Shown in pieces: positions 50,139 through 59,813 of a stretch of 64,000 nucleotides of DNA; position 1 is the stretch's first letter, and every line of letters starts with the position of its first letter. Location: the NCBI GenBank assembly GCA_031296105.1, contig JARLGJ010000014.1, forward strand, positions 17,535-81,534, read 5' to 3'. The stretch comes from Acidobacteriota bacterium. Its GTDB lineage: Bacteria; Acidobacteriota; Terriglobia; Terriglobales; Acidobacteriaceae. Below the pieces are notes generated by a model, which was not told the DNA's origin, did not search any database, and worked only from the letters and a program-made list of their open reading frames with translations. Position numbers and translations under genes: made by a program.

Positions 50139-51280
50139 CGCCGCCGCTGTTCGGCCACCACCTGGCGGTACACGTCAAGCATACGCCGCACGCTGCAGTC
50201 CCAACTGAAGTGCTGCGACTGCTCCAGCCCGGCGGCCTTCATGCGCTCGCGCAGGGACTGGTCGGTGAGTACGCGGAACAGGGCGCGGCTGAGTTCAAAG
50301 ACGTTTTCCGGATTCACCATGACGGCCGCGTTGCCCACCACCTCGGGCAGGGCCGTGGTGTTGCTGGCCACCACCGGCGTGCCGTGTGCCATGGCCTCCA
50401 GGGGCGGCAGGCCAAAGCCTTCGTACAAAGAGGGGAAGACAAAGATCTTGGCCATGTCGAAGAAGACGCGCAGCACGTCAATGGAAACGTAGCCGAGAAA
50501 GCGCACATCGTGCTGCACGCCGCTGCGGATCACCGCGCGACGGATGTCGGGATTCTTGGAGACCTCGTCGCCGATGATGATCAGCTTGAGGTCGGAGAAG
50601 GAGCCGTCCTTGGCCAGGTCGGCCTTCAGGGCCGAAAAGGCCTCGATGATGCGCGCCACGTTCTTGTGCGGGCTGATGCGTCCGGCATAGAGCAGAAAGG
50701 GCGAGTCCACCTGGTAGCGGCCGCGTATCATGGCCTGCTCTTCCGGCGTGGAGTGGCCGCGCAGGAAGGTGTCGTCCAGTGCGTTATAGACCACCTCGAC
50801 CTTCTCCGGCGGCACATGGAAGAGGCGGCCCAGGTCGCGCTTGGTGAAGTTGGAGACGGCAAAGATGCGGGCCGAGTGGTTCATCACCTGGCGCGTCAGG
50901 TAGGAATGCATGACGCGCGGCATGTTATTGCGCGAGTGCGCCCGGTACATGTAATCGAGCAGGTCGTGCACGGTGAGCACATAGGGAGCCTTGACGAAAA
51001 GCGGCCGCCAGAAGGTGTGCGGAATGTGCAGCAGATCGACCTTGTGCGCGTTCACCACGCGCTGCATTTCCATGTAGTTGGCGAACGACGCCTCGGGATT
51101 TTGCAGCGGCAGCAGACGGAAGTTGGCCGGGAGCTCGCCAAGCTCCTCAAAACGAGCCGTCGAACCCACCACCAGGTACTCGTTGTCCTGATCGTTGCGG
51201 CTGAGGGCGCGCACCACGTTGCGGATGTAAGTGGCCAGGCCGAACTCATACATCCTTCGAATGTCGATGGCGATGCGCAT
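50135..51280 (-). CDS. Glycosyltransferase family 4 (GT-B fold)
   Basis: 381 aa from ATG 51280, giving the usual N-terminus MRIAIDIRRMYEFGLATYIRN. N-terminal acceptor domain, then the donor domain with LLYAGRISPHKNVARIIEAF, FLGYVSIDVLRVFFDMAKIFVFPSLYEGFGLPPLEAMAHGTPVVASNTTALPEVVG; the EGFGLPPLEAMAHG block is the nucleotide-sugar site. Likely makes envelope polysaccharide or glycolipid. Monocistronic; its stop is part of repeat copy C. Confidence 0.9.
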   Translation of the reverse strand: MRIAIDIRRMYEFGLATYIRNVVRALSRNDQDNEYLVVGSTARFEELGELPANFRLLPLQNPEASFANYMEMQRVVNAHKVDLLHIPHTFWRPLFVKAPYVLTVHDLLDYMYRAHSRNNMPRVMHSYLTRQVMNHSARIFAVSNFTKRDLGRLFHVPPEKVEVVYNALDDTFLRGHSTPEEQAMIRGRYQVDSPFLLYAGRISPHKNVARIIEAFSALKADLAKDGSFSDLKLIIIGDEVSKNPDIRRAVIRSGVQHDVRFLGYVSIDVLRVFFDMAKIFVFPSLYEGFGLPPLEAMAHGTPVVASNTTALPEVVGNAAVMVNPENVFELSRALFRVLTDQSLRERMKAAGLEQSQHFSWDCSVRRMLDVYRQVVAEQRRR

Positions 51281-51326
51281 GGGCCTAGTGTAACCGGACA
51301 GAGACGGGATGCGAATGGCGGAAATT

Positions 51327-51358
51327 GAAAAAGGGCACGGCCGTGTGGCCGTGCCCCC
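51327..51358 (-). terminator. Terminator of glyA
   Basis: On the minus strand GGGCACGGCC pairs with GGCCGTGCCC around a 4-nt loop and is followed by TTTTTCAATTT. Located 24 bp after the glyA stop. Confidence 0.88.
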
Positions 51359-51380
51359 TCGGAAAAGAAACGCCGTCGCC

Positions 51381-52694
51381 CTAGGCGTGGACGGCGTCGG
51401 ACTGGTGCGCCTTGCGCCGCTCGGGATAGAGCGGGAACTGCTCGCACAGCTCGAAGACTTCCCGGCGAATCTTGGCCAGCGCCGATGCATCGTTGCGCTG
51501 CTCCAGGGCGCGGGCAATCCACTGGCCCACCAGCTTCATCTCGGCTTCCTTCATGCCGCGGGTGGTCATGGCCGGCGTGCCCAGGCGGATGCCGCTGGGC
51601 TTCATGGGAGGATTGGCGTCAAAGGGAATCGCGTTCTTGTTCACCGTGATGCCGGCTTCGCCCAGGGCCTTTTCGGCCTCGCTGCCGAACATGCCCTTGC
51701 TGAAGACGTCCACCAGCATCAGATGGGTGTCGGTGCCGCCGCTGATGATGCGGTAGCCTTCCGCGGCCAGCGTGGCGGCCAGCACCTTGGCGTTGGCCAC
51801 AATCTGCGCCGCATACTCCTTGAAGTCGGGCTGCAGGGCTTCCTTAAAGCAGACAGCCTTGGCGGCCACGATGTGCACCAGCGGCCCGCCCTGGCAGCCG
51901 GGGAAGACCGACTTGTCGATGGCCGCGGGCAGGTCCTTGCAGCCGTAGAATGAGCCGCTCTGCGAGAGGATCATGCCGGAGCGCGGCCCGCGCAGGGTTT
52001 TGTGCGTGGTGGTGGTCACAATGTGGGCGTGCGGCACCGGCGAAGGATGCGCGCCGCCGGCCACCAGTCCGGCGAAGTGCGCCATGTCCACCAGCAGGAA
52101 GGCGCCAACCTTGTCGGCAATCTGCCTCATGCGGGCAAAGTCGATGATGCGCGGATAGGCCGAGCCGCCGCCGATGATGAGCTTGGGGCGCTCGCGAGTG
52201 GCAATGGCTTCCATCTCGTCGTAGTCCAGCGTCTCGGTCTCGCGGGTGACGCCGTAGCTGACCACGCGGTAGAGCTTGCCGCTGAAGCTGAGCTTGTGTC
52301 CGTGGGTCAGGTGGCCGCCGTGCGCCAGGTCCAGACCCATGATGGTGTCACCCGGCTGGATGATGGCCGCATAGGCCGCCATGTTGGCCGAAGAGCCGGA
52401 GTGTGGCTGTACGTTGGCGTGCGCGGCGCCAAAGAGCTGCTTGGCGCGGTCGCGGGCCAGGTTTTCCACCACGTCGGCATATTCGCAGCCGCCGTAGTAA
52501 CGCTTGGCGGGATAACCCTCGGCGTATTTGTTGGTGAAGACCGAGCCGGCCGCTTCCAGAACCGCCTCGCTGACGAAGTTTTCCGAAGCAATCAGCTCCA
52601 ATCCTTCGTGCTGGCGTTTTTCTTCCTGGGCAATGGCCTGGGCAACTTCGGGATCCACCGCGCTGAGCGGGCGCGATTGGAATGCGTTTGACAT
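51381..52694 (-). CDS. glyA: Serine hydroxymethyltransferase GlyA
   Basis: 437 aa from ATG 52694 with GAGGAG upstream. PLP enzyme interconverting serine and glycine with tetrahydrofolate. Visible: [67 protein letters not shown] and the PLP-lysine block [18 protein letters not shown]. Full length for the family. Cytoplasmic one-carbon supply. Confidence 0.96.
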   Translation of the reverse strand: MSNAFQSRPLSAVDPEVAQAIAQEEKRQHEGLELIASENFVSEAVLEAAGSVFTNKYAEGYPAKRYYGGCEYADVVENLARDRAKQLFGAAHANVQPHSGSSANMAAYAAIIQPGDTIMGLDLAHGGHLTHGHKLSFSGKLYRVVSYGVTRETETLDYDEMEAIATRERPKLIIGGGSAYPRIIDFARMRQIADKVGAFLLVDMAHFAGLVAGGAHPSPVPHAHIVTTTTHKTLRGPRSGMILSQSGSFYGCKDLPAAIDKSVFPGCQGGPLVHIVAAKAVCFKEALQPDFKEYAAQIVANAKVLAATLAAEGYRIISGGTDTHLMLVDVFSKGMFGSEAEKALGEAGITVNKNAIPFDANPPMKPSGIRLGTPAMTTRGMKEAEMKLVGQWIARALEQRNDASALAKIRREVFELCEQFPLYPERRKAHQSDAVHA

Positions 52695-52830
52695 GGCAGA
52701 AATCTCCTCGGGGACTGAACTATTAGGGTACGACGGAATGGGCACGAGGAGCAAAAGCCGGTGCCGCTGCCCTGGACTTTCCCCGCGCCTTTCTCTGGCG
52801 CAAAGGTTCCATCTGCGTCGAAAACGCCAA

Positions 52831-53643
52831 CTACTTCCTGGCCAGCACCTGGTCGATGGCCGTTTGCAGCAGCTTTTCCATCAGCGCGTAGCCCTGGGAG
52901 TTGGGGTGTACGCCGTCTTCGCTGAATTCCTTCTTCAATGACAAATCCGGTGCCGCCATGGACGTATGCACGTCGGCAAAGGCGTAGCCGTTGCTGTGCG
53001 CATAGCCGAGCAGCCAGCCGTTCAGAGCCACGATCTTCGCTGCCGGCTCGCGCCCGGGGCGCCAGGGATAGTCGCCGGCTGGCAACACCGACACCAGCAG
53101 CACGCGGATGCCGTGCAGATGGGCCAGCTCGCACATGGTGGCAATGTTGCTCTCAATATCTTCCAGGGGAATCTCGCCGGTGTTGCCGGCCAGGTCGTTG
53201 GTGCCGGCCAGGATGACCACGGCCGCGGGATTCAGCGCGATGACGTCGTCGTGGAAGCGCAGCAGCATCTGGCCGGTGGTTTGTCCGGAGATGCCGCGGT
53301 TGAGGTAAGGCTTGCCCTTGAAGAAGGCGCCGAACTCCGGACCATTGGGGTCGATGGTGTAGCGCCAGCCCTCGGTGATGGAGTCGCCCATAAAGACCAC
53401 GCGGCGCTCGCTGGCGGCCGGAGCGGGCAGGGCGGCGTTGGCCGCGCGGAAGCGGCCCAGCTCGGGCCAGTCCTCGTGCAGCAGGCGCTCGTGCTCCACT
53501 TCCCAGGAGGACTTTGGCGGCTCGGGCTTACAGGGCTCGGCCGGTTTTTCCTGGGCAAGGGCAACGCCGCAGAAAATGACAAGGAGCAAAAGGGCAAGCG
53601 AAATGCGAGCGGCAAGGCGGAGTGTGCGGTGAACTGCGGTCAA
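52831..53643 (-). CDS. Secreted SGNH/GDSL-family hydrolase
   Basis: 270 aa from TTG 53643, which has GGAAGGGAG seven bases before it; the frame is open to 53709. Signal peptide about residues 10-31 ([18 protein letters not shown]). SGNH blocks: [12 protein letters not shown] (catalytic Ser), [13 protein letters not shown] (Gly), [11 protein letters not shown] (Asn) and [13 protein letters not shown] (Asp-His). Such enzymes deacetylate or hydrolyse esters on sugars and lipids; substrate unknown. Confidence 0.87.
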   Translation of the reverse strand: MTAVHRTLRLAARISLALLLLVIFCGVALAQEKPAEPCKPEPPKSSWEVEHERLLHEDWPELGRFRAANAALPAPAASERRVVFMGDSITEGWRYTIDPNGPEFGAFFKGKPYLNRGISGQTTGQMLLRFHDDVIALNPAAVVILAGTNDLAGNTGEIPLEDIESNIATMCELAHLHGIRVLLVSVLPAGDYPWRPGREPAAKIVALNGWLLGYAHSNGYAFADVHTSMAAPDLSLKKEFSEDGVHPNSQGYALMEKLLQTAIDQVLARK

Positions 53644-53725
53644 GGGGGATCTCCCTTCCGGCAAATCGTAGCTCCGGCAGTTTACGGCAAAGCAGCGTAT
53701 AGCGCGCAAGAAAAAAACGCTCTAC

Positions 53726-54172
53726 TTAGCAGCGCGTCTTTTCCAAATCGCTGATCTTTTCAATGCGTCCCGCGTGGCGGCCGCCGGAGAACGGCGTATC
53801 CAGCCAGATCTGCACAATGTGCAACGCGTCGGGTTCCTGCAGAATGCGTGCGCCCATGGTGAGCACGTTCAGGTCGTTGTGCTCGCGCGACATTTGCGCT
53901 TCATAGGCGCTGCTGATGTTGGCCGCGCGGATTCCCCGCACCTTGTTGGCGGCAATAGCCATGCCAATGCCGGAGCCGCAGACCAGGATGCCGCGTTCGG
54001 CGCGGCCCGCGGCCACGTCTTCGGCGACTTTCTGGGCGAAATCGGGGTAATCCACCGAGTCCGAGGTGTTGGTGCCTTCGTCCACGACCTGATGGCCACG
54101 GCCGATGACATATTGGCGGATGCGGTCCTTCAACAGGTATCCGGCGTGGTCGGCTCCGAGCGAAATCTTCAT
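53726..54172 (-). CDS. rpiB: Ribose-5-phosphate isomerase B
   Basis: 148 aa. MKISLGADHAGYLLKDRIRQY, DYPDFAQKVAEDVAAGRAERGILVCGSGIGMAIAANKVRGIRAA and SREHNDLNVLTMGAR match RpiB/LacAB, with the catalytic Cys in LVCGSGIG. Interconverts ribose-5-phosphate and ribulose-5-phosphate. Good length. Convergent with nothing; sits between two minus-strand hydrolases. Confidence 0.93.
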   Translation of the reverse strand: MKISLGADHAGYLLKDRIRQYVIGRGHQVVDEGTNTSDSVDYPDFAQKVAEDVAAGRAERGILVCGSGIGMAIAANKVRGIRAANISSAYEAQMSREHNDLNVLTMGARILQEPDALHIVQIWLDTPFSGGRHAGRIEKISDLEKTRC

Positions 54173-54222
54173 GGCCTCATTGTAATGAAAGCCCGGAGCC
54201 GTCCCAAGCGAAAAACCGTGGA

Positions 54223-55407
54223 CTACGAAGTTGTTTGCAGCCCCGCCGGCTCCAGCGCCTCGTTGTCCGGATAGGCGCGGTTGAAGGCCTTGGCCACAAA
54301 GCGCGTCACCAGGAAGCCGTCCATGTATTTGTAGGGCGACTCGCCGAGCGTGTAGTGGCCGCAGGGCAGGCAGCGGATTTCCGCCTCCAGCTTGCGGCGG
54401 CGGAACTCGTCGGCGATGCGATGGCTGAACTCCGGCAGGAAGGTGCGGTCGTAGGCGGTGTGAATCATCAGCACCTGCTTGGGCCAGCGCTCAAATTTCT
54501 CGAAGAAGTTCATGGGGCTGATCGAGGCAAAAGCCTGGCGCAGCTCTTCCATGTTCAGCACCTTCTCAATGCCCTGCTTGACATGCCGGGTGGAGAAGCC
54601 GGTCCACACCACGTCGCCAAAGTAGGTGGAGGCGTGGTTGAAGATGTTCACCCGCAGGCGCGCGTCGTGGGCGCTGGCGATGAACGCGTAGCAGGAGCCC
54701 AGGCTGGTGCCCAGCACGCCGAACTCGGTGTAGCCCTGCTGCTCCAGCCAGTCCAGGCAGCAGCGGATATCGAGGATGCCCTGGCGCGCGGCGTGAATGG
54801 TGCGTCCGATATTGGAGCTGACCGAGTAGTCGGCGCGGTGCAGTTCCGAGGGCATGCGAATGTCGTGGTAGGGCATGCTCAGGCGCAGCATGGACACGCC
54901 GAAGAGCTTGAACAGGTTGGAGAAGGCGTTGTGGCTCAAGGCGTCGCCATTCCACTGCGGAATCACAATCATCACCCGCTTGGGCTTGCCCTTGGCGGCC
55001 GGAACGGGGAACCAGCGCGCGTTGACCTGGTCGTTCTCCGGATACGGCGAGCGCACCGGCGAGGTGAAGCGCAGGAAAGTGCCGTATTGTCCCTGGTAGG
55101 GCGCGTCGTCCACCTCGGGATTGGCGTGGCTTCCCGTGCCATAGACGCGGATCTGCCGCCGCTCCAGGCGGAAGTCGGTGGGCGTGCGGTAGCCGAAGAA
55201 CTCATCCGAGCGTGTGACGAGATGTTCGTTGAGGGCGAAGAAATAATCCTTCATCGCCGCGGGTTCCGTGGGCACCGTCGTGGCGCCGGGAAAGTCCTTG
55301 GTCCAGTCGAGTCCCCACTCAAAGGGACGCACCACGCGATTACTGTCGCGCGTCTCCAGGCGGAACTCCCAATCGTTCATCCAACGCGAATAACGAGAGC
55401 GAATCAT
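54223..55407 (-). CDS. Alpha/beta-hydrolase family protein
   Basis: 394 aa from ATG 55407. The C-terminal half is an alpha/beta hydrolase: MIVIPQWNGD, the nucleophile elbow GVLGTSLGSCYAFI (G-x-S-x-G), the acid region MIHTAYDRTFLP, and the histidine in LPCGHYTLGESPY. The N-terminal ~130 residues are a specific extension rich in aromatic residues (WEFRLETRDSNRVVRPFEWG). Probably a cytoplasmic esterase or peptidase-like enzyme; no signal peptide and no known pathway neighbours. Confidence 0.78.
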   Translation of the reverse strand: MIRSRYSRWMNDWEFRLETRDSNRVVRPFEWGLDWTKDFPGATTVPTEPAAMKDYFFALNEHLVTRSDEFFGYRTPTDFRLERRQIRVYGTGSHANPEVDDAPYQGQYGTFLRFTSPVRSPYPENDQVNARWFPVPAAKGKPKRVMIVIPQWNGDALSHNAFSNLFKLFGVSMLRLSMPYHDIRMPSELHRADYSVSSNIGRTIHAARQGILDIRCCLDWLEQQGYTEFGVLGTSLGSCYAFIASAHDARLRVNIFNHASTYFGDVVWTGFSTRHVKQGIEKVLNMEELRQAFASISPMNFFEKFERWPKQVLMIHTAYDRTFLPEFSHRIADEFRRRKLEAEIRCLPCGHYTLGESPYKYMDGFLVTRFVAKAFNRAYPDNEALEPAGLQTTS

Positions 55408-55499
55408 AAGAGTAGATGTTTGCAGTGTAACAAGCCGCCGGGCGAGGGATGGAACAGTGTGCATTCAGCCGTTTCCAGCGGGCGCTGAAAGGCAATGGA

Positions 55500-55530
55500 A
55501 AGGGGGCCAACGGCTATTGTTGGCCCCCTT
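55500..55530. terminator. Bidirectional-type hairpin after alr
   Basis: AAGGGGGCCAA pairs with TTGGCCCCCTT (11 bp) around a 9-nt loop. Its arms end in A and T runs, so it could work on either strand; the gene that needs it is alr on the minus strand, which ends 27 bp upstream in that direction. Confidence 0.75.
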
Positions 55531-55556
55531 GAAAACATATGGTTAACGCCGCTGCA

Positions 55557-56720
55557 CTACTCCACGTAAATGCGCGGCACGCGCGGCGACAGGCCGCACA
55601 AAACCTCATAGACGATGGTGTTGGAGAGCTGCGCCAGCTCGTCGGCACCTACCGAGCAGTGCTCCGAGCGGCCGATGATCAGCACCTCGTCGCCCAAGGC
55701 CACGCCGGGAATGTCGGTGACGTCGATCATGGTCAGGTCCATGCTGACGTTGCCCGCGATGGGCGCGTAGTGGTCGTGCAGAATGACCTGTCCGCGGCTG
55801 GAGAGCTGGCGGCTGAAGCCGTCTCCGTAGCCGACGGGGATGACCGCCAGCCGCGTCGGCCTTTTGGCTACCCAGCGTCCGTTGTAGCCCACCGGAGTGC
55901 CTTCGGCGATCTCGCGCAGAGCGATAACCCGGGTCTTCCAGGTCAACACCGGACGCACCGGCAGCACGGCCTTTTCCGCACCGGGGCCTTCACAAGCCAG
56001 GTTGTAGCCGTACAGCGCAATGCCGGGGCGCGCCATGTTGTTCCAGATGTCGGGACGGGCCACGGTGGCCGCGGTGTTGGCCAGGTGGCAATACTTCGGC
56101 TTCACGCCTGCCTCGGTAAGAATGGCCACCGTGCGGTCGAATTTTTCCTTCTGCTTGGCCACAAACGCGGAGTCGAGAATTTCGGATTCGGAGAGGTGGC
56201 TGAAGACACCCTGCAACTCAATGGTGGGCGAGGCGGCAATGCGCTTGGCCAGCGCGGGCAGGCCGTCCAGCGACACGCCCAGGCGCGCCATGCCGGTGTC
56301 CACCTTCAAGTGAACCGGCACGCGATGCGTGATGCCGAGCTTGGCGGCGGCCTGCTCCAGCGCCTGGATGTGCTCTTCGGTGGCGATGGCCGGAATCAGC
56401 GAGTGGCGGAGCACCGCTTCTTCCTCGCCGCGCCAGAAGCCGGTCATGATGAGGATGGGCAGCGCAACGCCCGCCTCGCGCACGGCCGTGCCTTCCTCAG
56501 TGGAGGTGACGCCAAGAAACACGGCGCCGGCCTCTTCCAGGGCGCGGGCACATTCAATGACACCGTGGCCGTAGGCATCGCACTTGATGACGCAGCACGG
56601 GGTCACATCAGGGCCAAGGTGCTGGGCAATGACGCGGTAGTTATCCGCCAAGGCGGAGAGAGAGACTTCCGCCCAGTTGGGGCGGGTGTGCACGGAGAAT
56701 TTCTGCTGTGTGGATGACAA
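55557..56720 (-). CDS. alr: Alanine racemase
   Basis: 387 aa. PLP-lysine block VIKCDAYGHG near residue 46, HLKVDTGMARLGV, FSHLSESE, RPGIALYGYN, and the C-terminal domain with VGYNGRWVAKRPTRLAVIPVGYGDGFSR (catalytic Tyr in GYGDG) and GNVSMDLTMIDVT. Makes D-alanine for peptidoglycan. Start ATG 56720, normal length. Confidence 0.94.
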   Translation of the reverse strand: MSSTQQKFSVHTRPNWAEVSLSALADNYRVIAQHLGPDVTPCCVIKCDAYGHGVIECARALEEAGAVFLGVTSTEEGTAVREAGVALPILIMTGFWRGEEEAVLRHSLIPAIATEEHIQALEQAAAKLGITHRVPVHLKVDTGMARLGVSLDGLPALAKRIAASPTIELQGVFSHLSESEILDSAFVAKQKEKFDRTVAILTEAGVKPKYCHLANTAATVARPDIWNNMARPGIALYGYNLACEGPGAEKAVLPVRPVLTWKTRVIALREIAEGTPVGYNGRWVAKRPTRLAVIPVGYGDGFSRQLSSRGQVILHDHYAPIAGNVSMDLTMIDVTDIPGVALGDEVLIIGRSEHCSVGADELAQLSNTIVYEVLCGLSPRVPRIYVE

Positions 56721-56817
56721 GAGACTAAGACCTTTACAACATCAGTATAGAACGCCTGCGCCTCAGGATGCGAAGTGCATAGATAGATGCGGGCTGAAAT
56801 GCCGCGGAAAGAATAAG

Positions 56818-57261
56818 TTAGCTAGTCCGCGCCTGTCCCAGCGAATACAGGACGACCGAGGCCGTGGCCAGCACAATGGCCACCAGTTTATAGGCGTTGA
56901 CCGGCTCATGCAGCCAGAGGATGCCGACAAAAACCGTGGTGGTAAGAATCGACAAAACGGCATACAGAACGTACTGCGAAGCCCCGTAACGCGAGTACAG
57001 TAAGTTGAATCCGAGGTAGGTCAGAAAGAGTCCCGTGCCCGCCAGCAAAATGTTGCGGCCGTGCAGACGGACCAGTTGCGCAACCTCCGGCGCGCCCAGC
57101 AGCGGCGAACTGAGCCAGGCCAGCGTGGCGGCTACCACGGCCGAGGCTCCGACAAAGGCCAGGCCGTTGTGCGCCGAGGCCGAACGCCGCTGGCCGAGGG
57201 CAAACATGGCGTTGCCGACGGCGGCGACGAAGGCGAATAACAGCGGAAGCAATACGTTCAT
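56818..57261 (-). CDS. EamA/SMR-like small membrane transporter
   Basis: 147 aa with four to five hydrophobic helices (FAFVAAVGNAMFALGQRR; LAFVGASAVVAATLAWL; NILLAGTGLFLTYLGFNLLY; ASQYVLYAVLSILTTTVFVGILWLHEPVNAYKLVAIVLATASVVLY). The final block with a Glu-Pro near the fourth helix resembles the half-size EamA (DMT) permeases. Substrate unknown. Precedes nothing in an obvious operon; 33 bp downstream of dnaB in the transcription direction. Confidence 0.75.
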   Translation of the reverse strand: MNVLLPLLFAFVAAVGNAMFALGQRRSASAHNGLAFVGASAVVAATLAWLSSPLLGAPEVAQLVRLHGRNILLAGTGLFLTYLGFNLLYSRYGASQYVLYAVLSILTTTVFVGILWLHEPVNAYKLVAIVLATASVVLYSLGQARTS

Positions 57262-57293
57262 GACACCTCAGATGGCAGCCCAGGCTGCCGTGG

Positions 57294-58673
57294 CTATCCC
57301 TGCAACCATTCCTCATGCCGCAGGGTCTCAAAGCGCGTGGATCCTTTGATAAACGCCAACTGAATGGTGTCGGTGGGTCCGTTACGCTGCTTGGCGACGA
57401 TGATCTTGGCCTTGCCCTCAAGCTCGGGATTGTTGCGGTCGTAATACTCCGGGCGGTAGATGAACATGACAATATCGGCGTCCTGCTCGATGGAACCCGA
57501 TTCACGCAGATCGCTCAGCTTGGGCTCGGCGTCTTTGGCACCGCGGGTTTCCGGAGCACGGCTGAGCTGCGACAGAGCGATGACAGGAACCTTCAACTCC
57601 TTGGCAATGGCCTTCAATCCGCGCGAGATGGCGCTGACTTCCTGGGTACGGTTTTCATAGCGGCGTCCGCCGGGCGCCGAGGCCGACATGAGCTGGAGAT
57701 AGTCGATGACGATCAGGTCCAGTCCGCTCTTGTCCTGTGCCTTGCGGCGCGCCTTGGCCCGCAGCTCGGTCAGCGAAATGCCGGCTGTGTCGTCGATGAA
57801 GATGGGCGCCTGCACCAGGTGGTCGAGAGCCGTGCGCAGCTTGCCCCAGTCTTCCCGCGCCAGAAAGCCGGTGCGCATCTTGTGTGCGTCCACCCGCGCC
57901 TGCGAGCAGAGCATACGGTTCAGCAACGCTTCGCGCGACATTTCCAGCGAGAAGACGGCCACGCTCTTGCCGCCCTGGATGGCAGCGTTCTCCGCGATGT
58001 TGATGGCGAAGGCCGTTTTGCCCATCGAGGGACGGGCTGCGATGATGATGAGGTCGGACTTCTGCAGGCCGCTGGTCATGTCGTCCAGGTCGGAGTAGTA
58101 GGTCTCCAGGCCGGTGATGCGCCCGCCGCGCTGGAAGAGCTTGTCCAGATCGCCGCCGAACGACTCCATGGCGATGGTCTTGATGTCGGTGAGCTGCTGT
58201 CCGCTGCGTTCTTCGCTGATGTTGAAGATGCTGGACTCGGCCGACTCGATCACCTCGGTGGCCGTGGAAGCCTGCTCCAGGGCCTGCGAGATGACGCCAT
58301 TGGCGGCATGAATCAGGTTGCGCAGCATCGCCTTGTCGCGCACGATGCGCACGTAATGCTCCACGCTGGTGCGGCGCGGCACGCCGTCGGTGAGCGAGGC
58401 CAGGTAGGCGGCTCCGCCCACGGCCTCCAGCTCCTTGTGGCGCAGCAGTTCCTCGGTCAGGGTGACAATGTCGATGGGCCGGTTGACCTCGGAGAGGTCG
58501 GCAATGCGCTGGTAGATGCGGCGATGCGCATCCAGAAAAAAGTGATCCGCTTTGAGCGAGGAGAGCGCCTCGTTCTGCAGATTGTTATCCAGCAGAATAG
58601 CGCCGAGGATGGAACGTTCGGCTTCCGGGCTGGCGGGCAAACCGCGGTCGAGGCTGTAATCGGTAGTGGACAT
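57294..58673 (-). CDS. dnaB: Replicative DNA helicase DnaB
   Basis: 459 aa from ATG 58673. The N-terminal domain (SPEAERSILGAILLDNNLQNEALSSLKADHFFLDAHRRIYQ) and RecA-like domain with Walker A in IIAARPSMGKTAFAINIA, Walker B LIVIDYLQLM, and ALSQLSRAPE, LRESGSIEQDADIVMFIYR are all present. Unwinds DNA at the fork. No intein interrupts the common insertion sites. Confidence 0.96.
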   Translation of the reverse strand: MSTTDYSLDRGLPASPEAERSILGAILLDNNLQNEALSSLKADHFFLDAHRRIYQRIADLSEVNRPIDIVTLTEELLRHKELEAVGGAAYLASLTDGVPRRTSVEHYVRIVRDKAMLRNLIHAANGVISQALEQASTATEVIESAESSIFNISEERSGQQLTDIKTIAMESFGGDLDKLFQRGGRITGLETYYSDLDDMTSGLQKSDLIIIAARPSMGKTAFAINIAENAAIQGGKSVAVFSLEMSREALLNRMLCSQARVDAHKMRTGFLAREDWGKLRTALDHLVQAPIFIDDTAGISLTELRAKARRKAQDKSGLDLIVIDYLQLMSASAPGGRRYENRTQEVSAISRGLKAIAKELKVPVIALSQLSRAPETRGAKDAEPKLSDLRESGSIEQDADIVMFIYRPEYYDRNNPELEGKAKIIVAKQRNGPTDTIQLAFIKGSTRFETLRHEEWLQG

Positions 58674-59248
58674 ACTTCGAGTGAAAACTCCCCTATTGAT
58701 GGTAGCGTCCGCGCGCAACAAGATGCAAAGAAGCCCGGAGAGGCCAGCCGCCGCTCCGGGCCTGAACTGCACGCAGCACGCGCGTGGATTGCTCGTTCCG
58801 CCGCCATAGCGAAACCTGGGAGCCAGAACGGTATTCGCATCGCGCGGGCATTGCTGCCGTTGCGGCTGCGAACACGCGGCGGGCGTTCTCCGCGGACTTT
58901 GGTCCGTTGCCGGAGGCCCGTGTTCGGCTCCCCTTCCAGTCCCTTTCGCGGCGCCCTGTTGCCAAGGGGGCGGCAGAGTGCGGTTCGGCCTCAGTCGGCT
59001 GCGATTGCTCGCGCCGTGCCATGGGCCGGCCGCGCCTGTGAGGGCGCGGTGCACCGCTTGCTGCCGTGCCTTTTCACCGCTTCCCAGGACCGGGAAGCAC
59101 CACGCACCGGACTGCGCACCGTTGCGTTATTGGAAGATTGCCGCATTGCCCGGGGGCTGTGTGTGAAATTGCGAGGCCGCACTGTGGGAATGCTGTTTGG
59201 AAGCGCGAAATGCTGTGGAGCCGTGTGGAAAACGCGGTGAAAACCGCT
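58674..59248. other. Unassigned 575-bp region upstream of dnaB
   Basis: High GC, no convincing gene on either strand; the frames present are Arg/Ala-rich and lack ribosome-binding sites. It has an 8-bp stem GCCCGGAG/CTCCGGGC (58733-58761) and ends, at 59241-59251, in AAACCGCTCTA, matching the right terminus of the dispersed repeat and overlapping the stop codon of the next minus-strand gene. The dnaB promoter should be within its first 100 bp. Confidence 0.4.
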
Positions 59249-59797
59249 CTACTGCACCGTGCCTGGTTCAAAGATGGCGCGGAAGCGGCGGAAGACTTTC
59301 AGCGACGCTTCGACCTCGTTGTCCTCGCGCCGGCTGCTCTTGAGCGCGCCTTTCGGAGATTCAACGCCGCTCCACAACGTTACGCCGTCGTGCGCGTCGC
59401 GCACCAGCAAACGCACCTGTGTCACGGCGCCGGAGCTGAGGTTGCGGCTGGCGCGACCGCCCGGGCCGCCACTCACGGACACGCCGTTATCCACCGTGGG
59501 TGCTTCAATGGAAACGATCAGGTCGGCCTTCTGCCGGTCATAGACGATCACGAACCGTCCCCAGCCCTCAAAGGCCTGATCAATGACGTCGTTGGGAATC
59601 GAGCCGCCCGAGTGTTGTATGACAATGCTGCGCGCCGCCATCAGCCGTGCCTGGGTGGAAAGCACCGGCGGGCGCTGTGCCTCGCTGGCGGCAGCTTCCG
59701 GCTTCGCCTCCGGAGGCGGCTGCTGCGCCGGGCAGGGAACGGTGAGCGCCGCCAGCAGCGCCAGTACAACAAACGCGAAAGCCCAACGAGCGCGCAT
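59249..59797 (-). CDS. Secreted hypothetical protein
   Basis: 182 aa. Signal peptide (MRARWAFAFVVLALLAALTV, cleavage after PAQ near residue 25), a Pro/Glu/Ala-rich spacer, then a compact domain (STQARLMAARSIVIQHSGGSIPNDVIDQAFEGWGRFVIVYDRQKADLIVSIEAP and VRLLVRDAHDGVTLWSGVES). The pattern of strand, helix and the DRQKADLIV strand recalls small exported proteins common in Acidobacteriota whose function is unknown. The last codons lie in a half-copy of the dispersed repeat end. Confidence 0.65.
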   Translation of the reverse strand: MRARWAFAFVVLALLAALTVPCPAQQPPPEAKPEAAASEAQRPPVLSTQARLMAARSIVIQHSGGSIPNDVIDQAFEGWGRFVIVYDRQKADLIVSIEAPTVDNGVSVSGGPGGRASRNLSSGAVTQVRLLVRDAHDGVTLWSGVESPKGALKSSRREDNEVEASLKVFRRFRAIFEPGTVQ

Positions 59798-59813
59798 ATT
59801 GCCGCCTCTCTAC

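Noticed and set aside
57315..59240. Plus-strand frame of ~640 codons
   Set aside because: Antisense to dnaB.
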